Origin: an uncultured Bacteroidota bacterium
GTDB lineage: Bacteria > Bacteroidota > Bacteroidia > Chitinophagales > Chitinophagaceae
DNA length: 5,872 bases
Reading direction: 5' to 3'
Assembly: GCA_903912435.1 (NCBI GenBank)
Contig: CAIWHI010000724.1
Span: 1 to 5,872 of the forward strand
The notes beneath the pieces were generated by a model. It searched no databases and was not told the origin of the DNA. It worked only from the letters and a program-made list of their open reading frames with translations. This document shows, one piece after another, positions 4,874-5,872 of the stretch (position 1 is its first letter; each line of letters opens with the position of its first letter). The position numbers and the translations under genes are program-made.

Positions 4874-5872
4874 CTAAATATTTTCTACTAGCAATAAATC
4901 TCTATGATGTGTTTCGTTTTTCAATAATAGCTCACCTACTTTTAAACCACCTCCCTGTAGCCTGATGATTGGGTCGTAACCAATTGCAGAAGGCAAAATG
5001 CCCATATGCCCCGATGAAACATGATCAGGATAGAAATTTAATTTACCCTTACAACTTGTTTCATTTATATCACCTGCATATCGTAGGATTAGTGGAGCAT
5101 TGAGCTGACCAGTCAATTGAGCAGTACTGATAGGCTCGCCATCATCGCCTATCCAGCTTTTATCAAATGGGTAAGCAGTGAATACAACTGTAGCATCTCT
5201 ATATTCATCAGGTATTACAAATTCGGGGAAATTGCCTATCCAGTCAATATTACAACCGGCATAATCTTTTTGCCTTGATGCCTCATCACATACCCCAAGT
5301 TTTGAACAAACTTTAGATAATACTTTTGCAATAAAAGGCCCAAAATCATTGTTGCATATAAGCAGGAACTTATTGTTATAAGGACATTCACCTGCATCAA
5401 ATATCATCTTTAGAGCCATGTCGCCCAGATAGTTGAACACATCTACATCCGGATGTCTTTCATTTGTGGCACCTATAAGTATGTTCTGTACCCGGCAATA
5501 ATTTACATCCAGATCTGCATCCCTAAGTTCCCATGCTTCATACATCAATGGTATAACTGCCCCTTTTTTGGCATGCTGCAGCAATTCTTTGTTCAGGGGA
5601 CGTAAGTGCCCTGAATTCGTAATTATATCCGCCTTTGCAATTATTTCAGGCGTTAGTTTATCTATAATACTAATCTTAAGGTCTGTCCCAAATTGGTTGG
5701 CAAGATCATGAGTAAGTTTACTAACTTGCTCCACAGTGCCATACCTTGTGTTTTTGGTAAACGCATAAACTTCTGCACCTGCAAGTGCGGCAAGAATTGG
5801 TGTTACTACATAGGCTCCGGTAGCAGCCTCTGTAAGCACAACTTTGCCTTTTAAGTTCAATTCTAATTGTTC
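4874..5872 (-). CDS. Unrecognised protein with two Rossmann-like halves, 5' end cut by window edge
   Basis: I do not recognise this family. The reading frame is open to the window edge and gives at least 332 residues. The only possible start near the edge is TTG at 5860; four further sense codons (E-Q-L-E) precede it and the sequence runs straight into a beta-strand, so the true start probably lies outside. Numbered from that TTG, residues 5-40 (GKVVLTEAATGAYVVTPILA, then AGAEVYAFTKNTRYG) look like a dinucleotide-binding beta-alpha-beta unit with a degenerate glycine loop. IITNSGHLRPL (79-89) and GAVIPLMYEAWELRDADLD (100-118) resemble the later strands seen in NAD-binding domains of hydroxyacid dehydrogenases and SAH hydrolase. 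A second unit begins at KFLLICNNDFGPFIAKVL (164-181). A conserved-looking end, SSGHMGILPSAIGYDP (282-297) then RLQGGGLKVGEL (300-311), closes it. It is cytoplasmic by composition. Context suggests a role in the glycan pathway, but no reaction can be assigned. Confidence 0.85.
   Translation of the reverse strand, partial: EQLELNLKGKVVLTEAATGAYVVTPILAALAGAEVYAFTKNTRYGTVEQVSKLTHDLANQFGTDLKISIIDKLTPEIIAKADIITNSGHLRPLNKELLQHAKKGAVIPLMYEAWELRDADLDVNYCRVQNILIGATNERHPDVDVFNYLGDMALKMIFDAGECPYNNKFLLICNNDFGPFIAKVLSKVCSKLGVCDEASRQKDYAGCNIDWIGNFPEFVIPDEYRDATVVFTAYPFDKSWIGDDGEPISTAQLTGQLNAPLILRYAGDINETSCKGKLNFYPDHVSSGHMGILPSAIGYDPIIRLQGGGLKVGELLLKNETHHRDLLLVENI

Noticed and set aside
4783..4965. Plus-strand frame of 60 codons starting in the intergenic gap
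   Set aside because: It starts in the gap but continues antisense through the conserved C-terminus of the unrecognised protein gene; its hydrophobic, Ile/Phe/Leu-rich content follows from AT-rich DNA.

Overview
The window is a compact, entirely minus-strand block of surface-glycan (polysaccharide, LPS or glycolipid) biosynthesis genes, read from high to low coordinates. It contains six coding regions and no RNA genes, insertion sequences, CRISPR arrays or plus-strand genes that I can support. The DNA is AT-rich, gene starts lack clear Shine-Dalgarno sequences, and the proteins have the look of Bacteroidota homologues (Flavobacteriia, Cytophagia or Sphingobacteriia type). That assignment is an inference from style, not from a marker gene.

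Layout in transcription order: (1) 5872-4874, a protein of at least 332 residues with two apparent Rossmann-like halves that I cannot name, cut by the window edge; (2) a 182-bp gap with a GC-richer core; (3) 4691-3795, an LpxD-like left-handed beta-helix acyltransferase; (4) a 34-bp gap; (5) 3760-2456, a polytopic GT-C glycosyltransferase of the GT39/GT83 (PMT/ArnT) type; (6) a 186-bp gap that may hold an internal promoter; (7) 2269-1325, a GT2 polyprenyl-phosphate glycosyltransferase with two C-terminal membrane helices; (8) 1328-348, an extended-SDR sugar-nucleotide epimerase overlapping the previous gene by 4 bp; (9) 344 to the left edge, the first 114 residues of a DegT/DnrJ/EryC1/StrS PLP aminotransferase, 3 bp after the epimerase stop. 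The last three genes are almost certainly translationally coupled.

Working model (inference): the SDR enzyme and the aminotransferase act on an NDP-sugar, perhaps to make an amino sugar. The LpxD-like enzyme may acylate an amino group. The GT2 enzyme loads a sugar onto polyprenyl phosphate, and the GT-C enzyme transfers it to an acceptor on the periplasmic face. This resembles the ArnB/ArnC/ArnT logic of lipid A modification, but the ArnA signature is missing, so the product is probably not 4-amino-4-deoxyarabinose. The least explained element is the two-domain Rossmann-like protein at the right edge.
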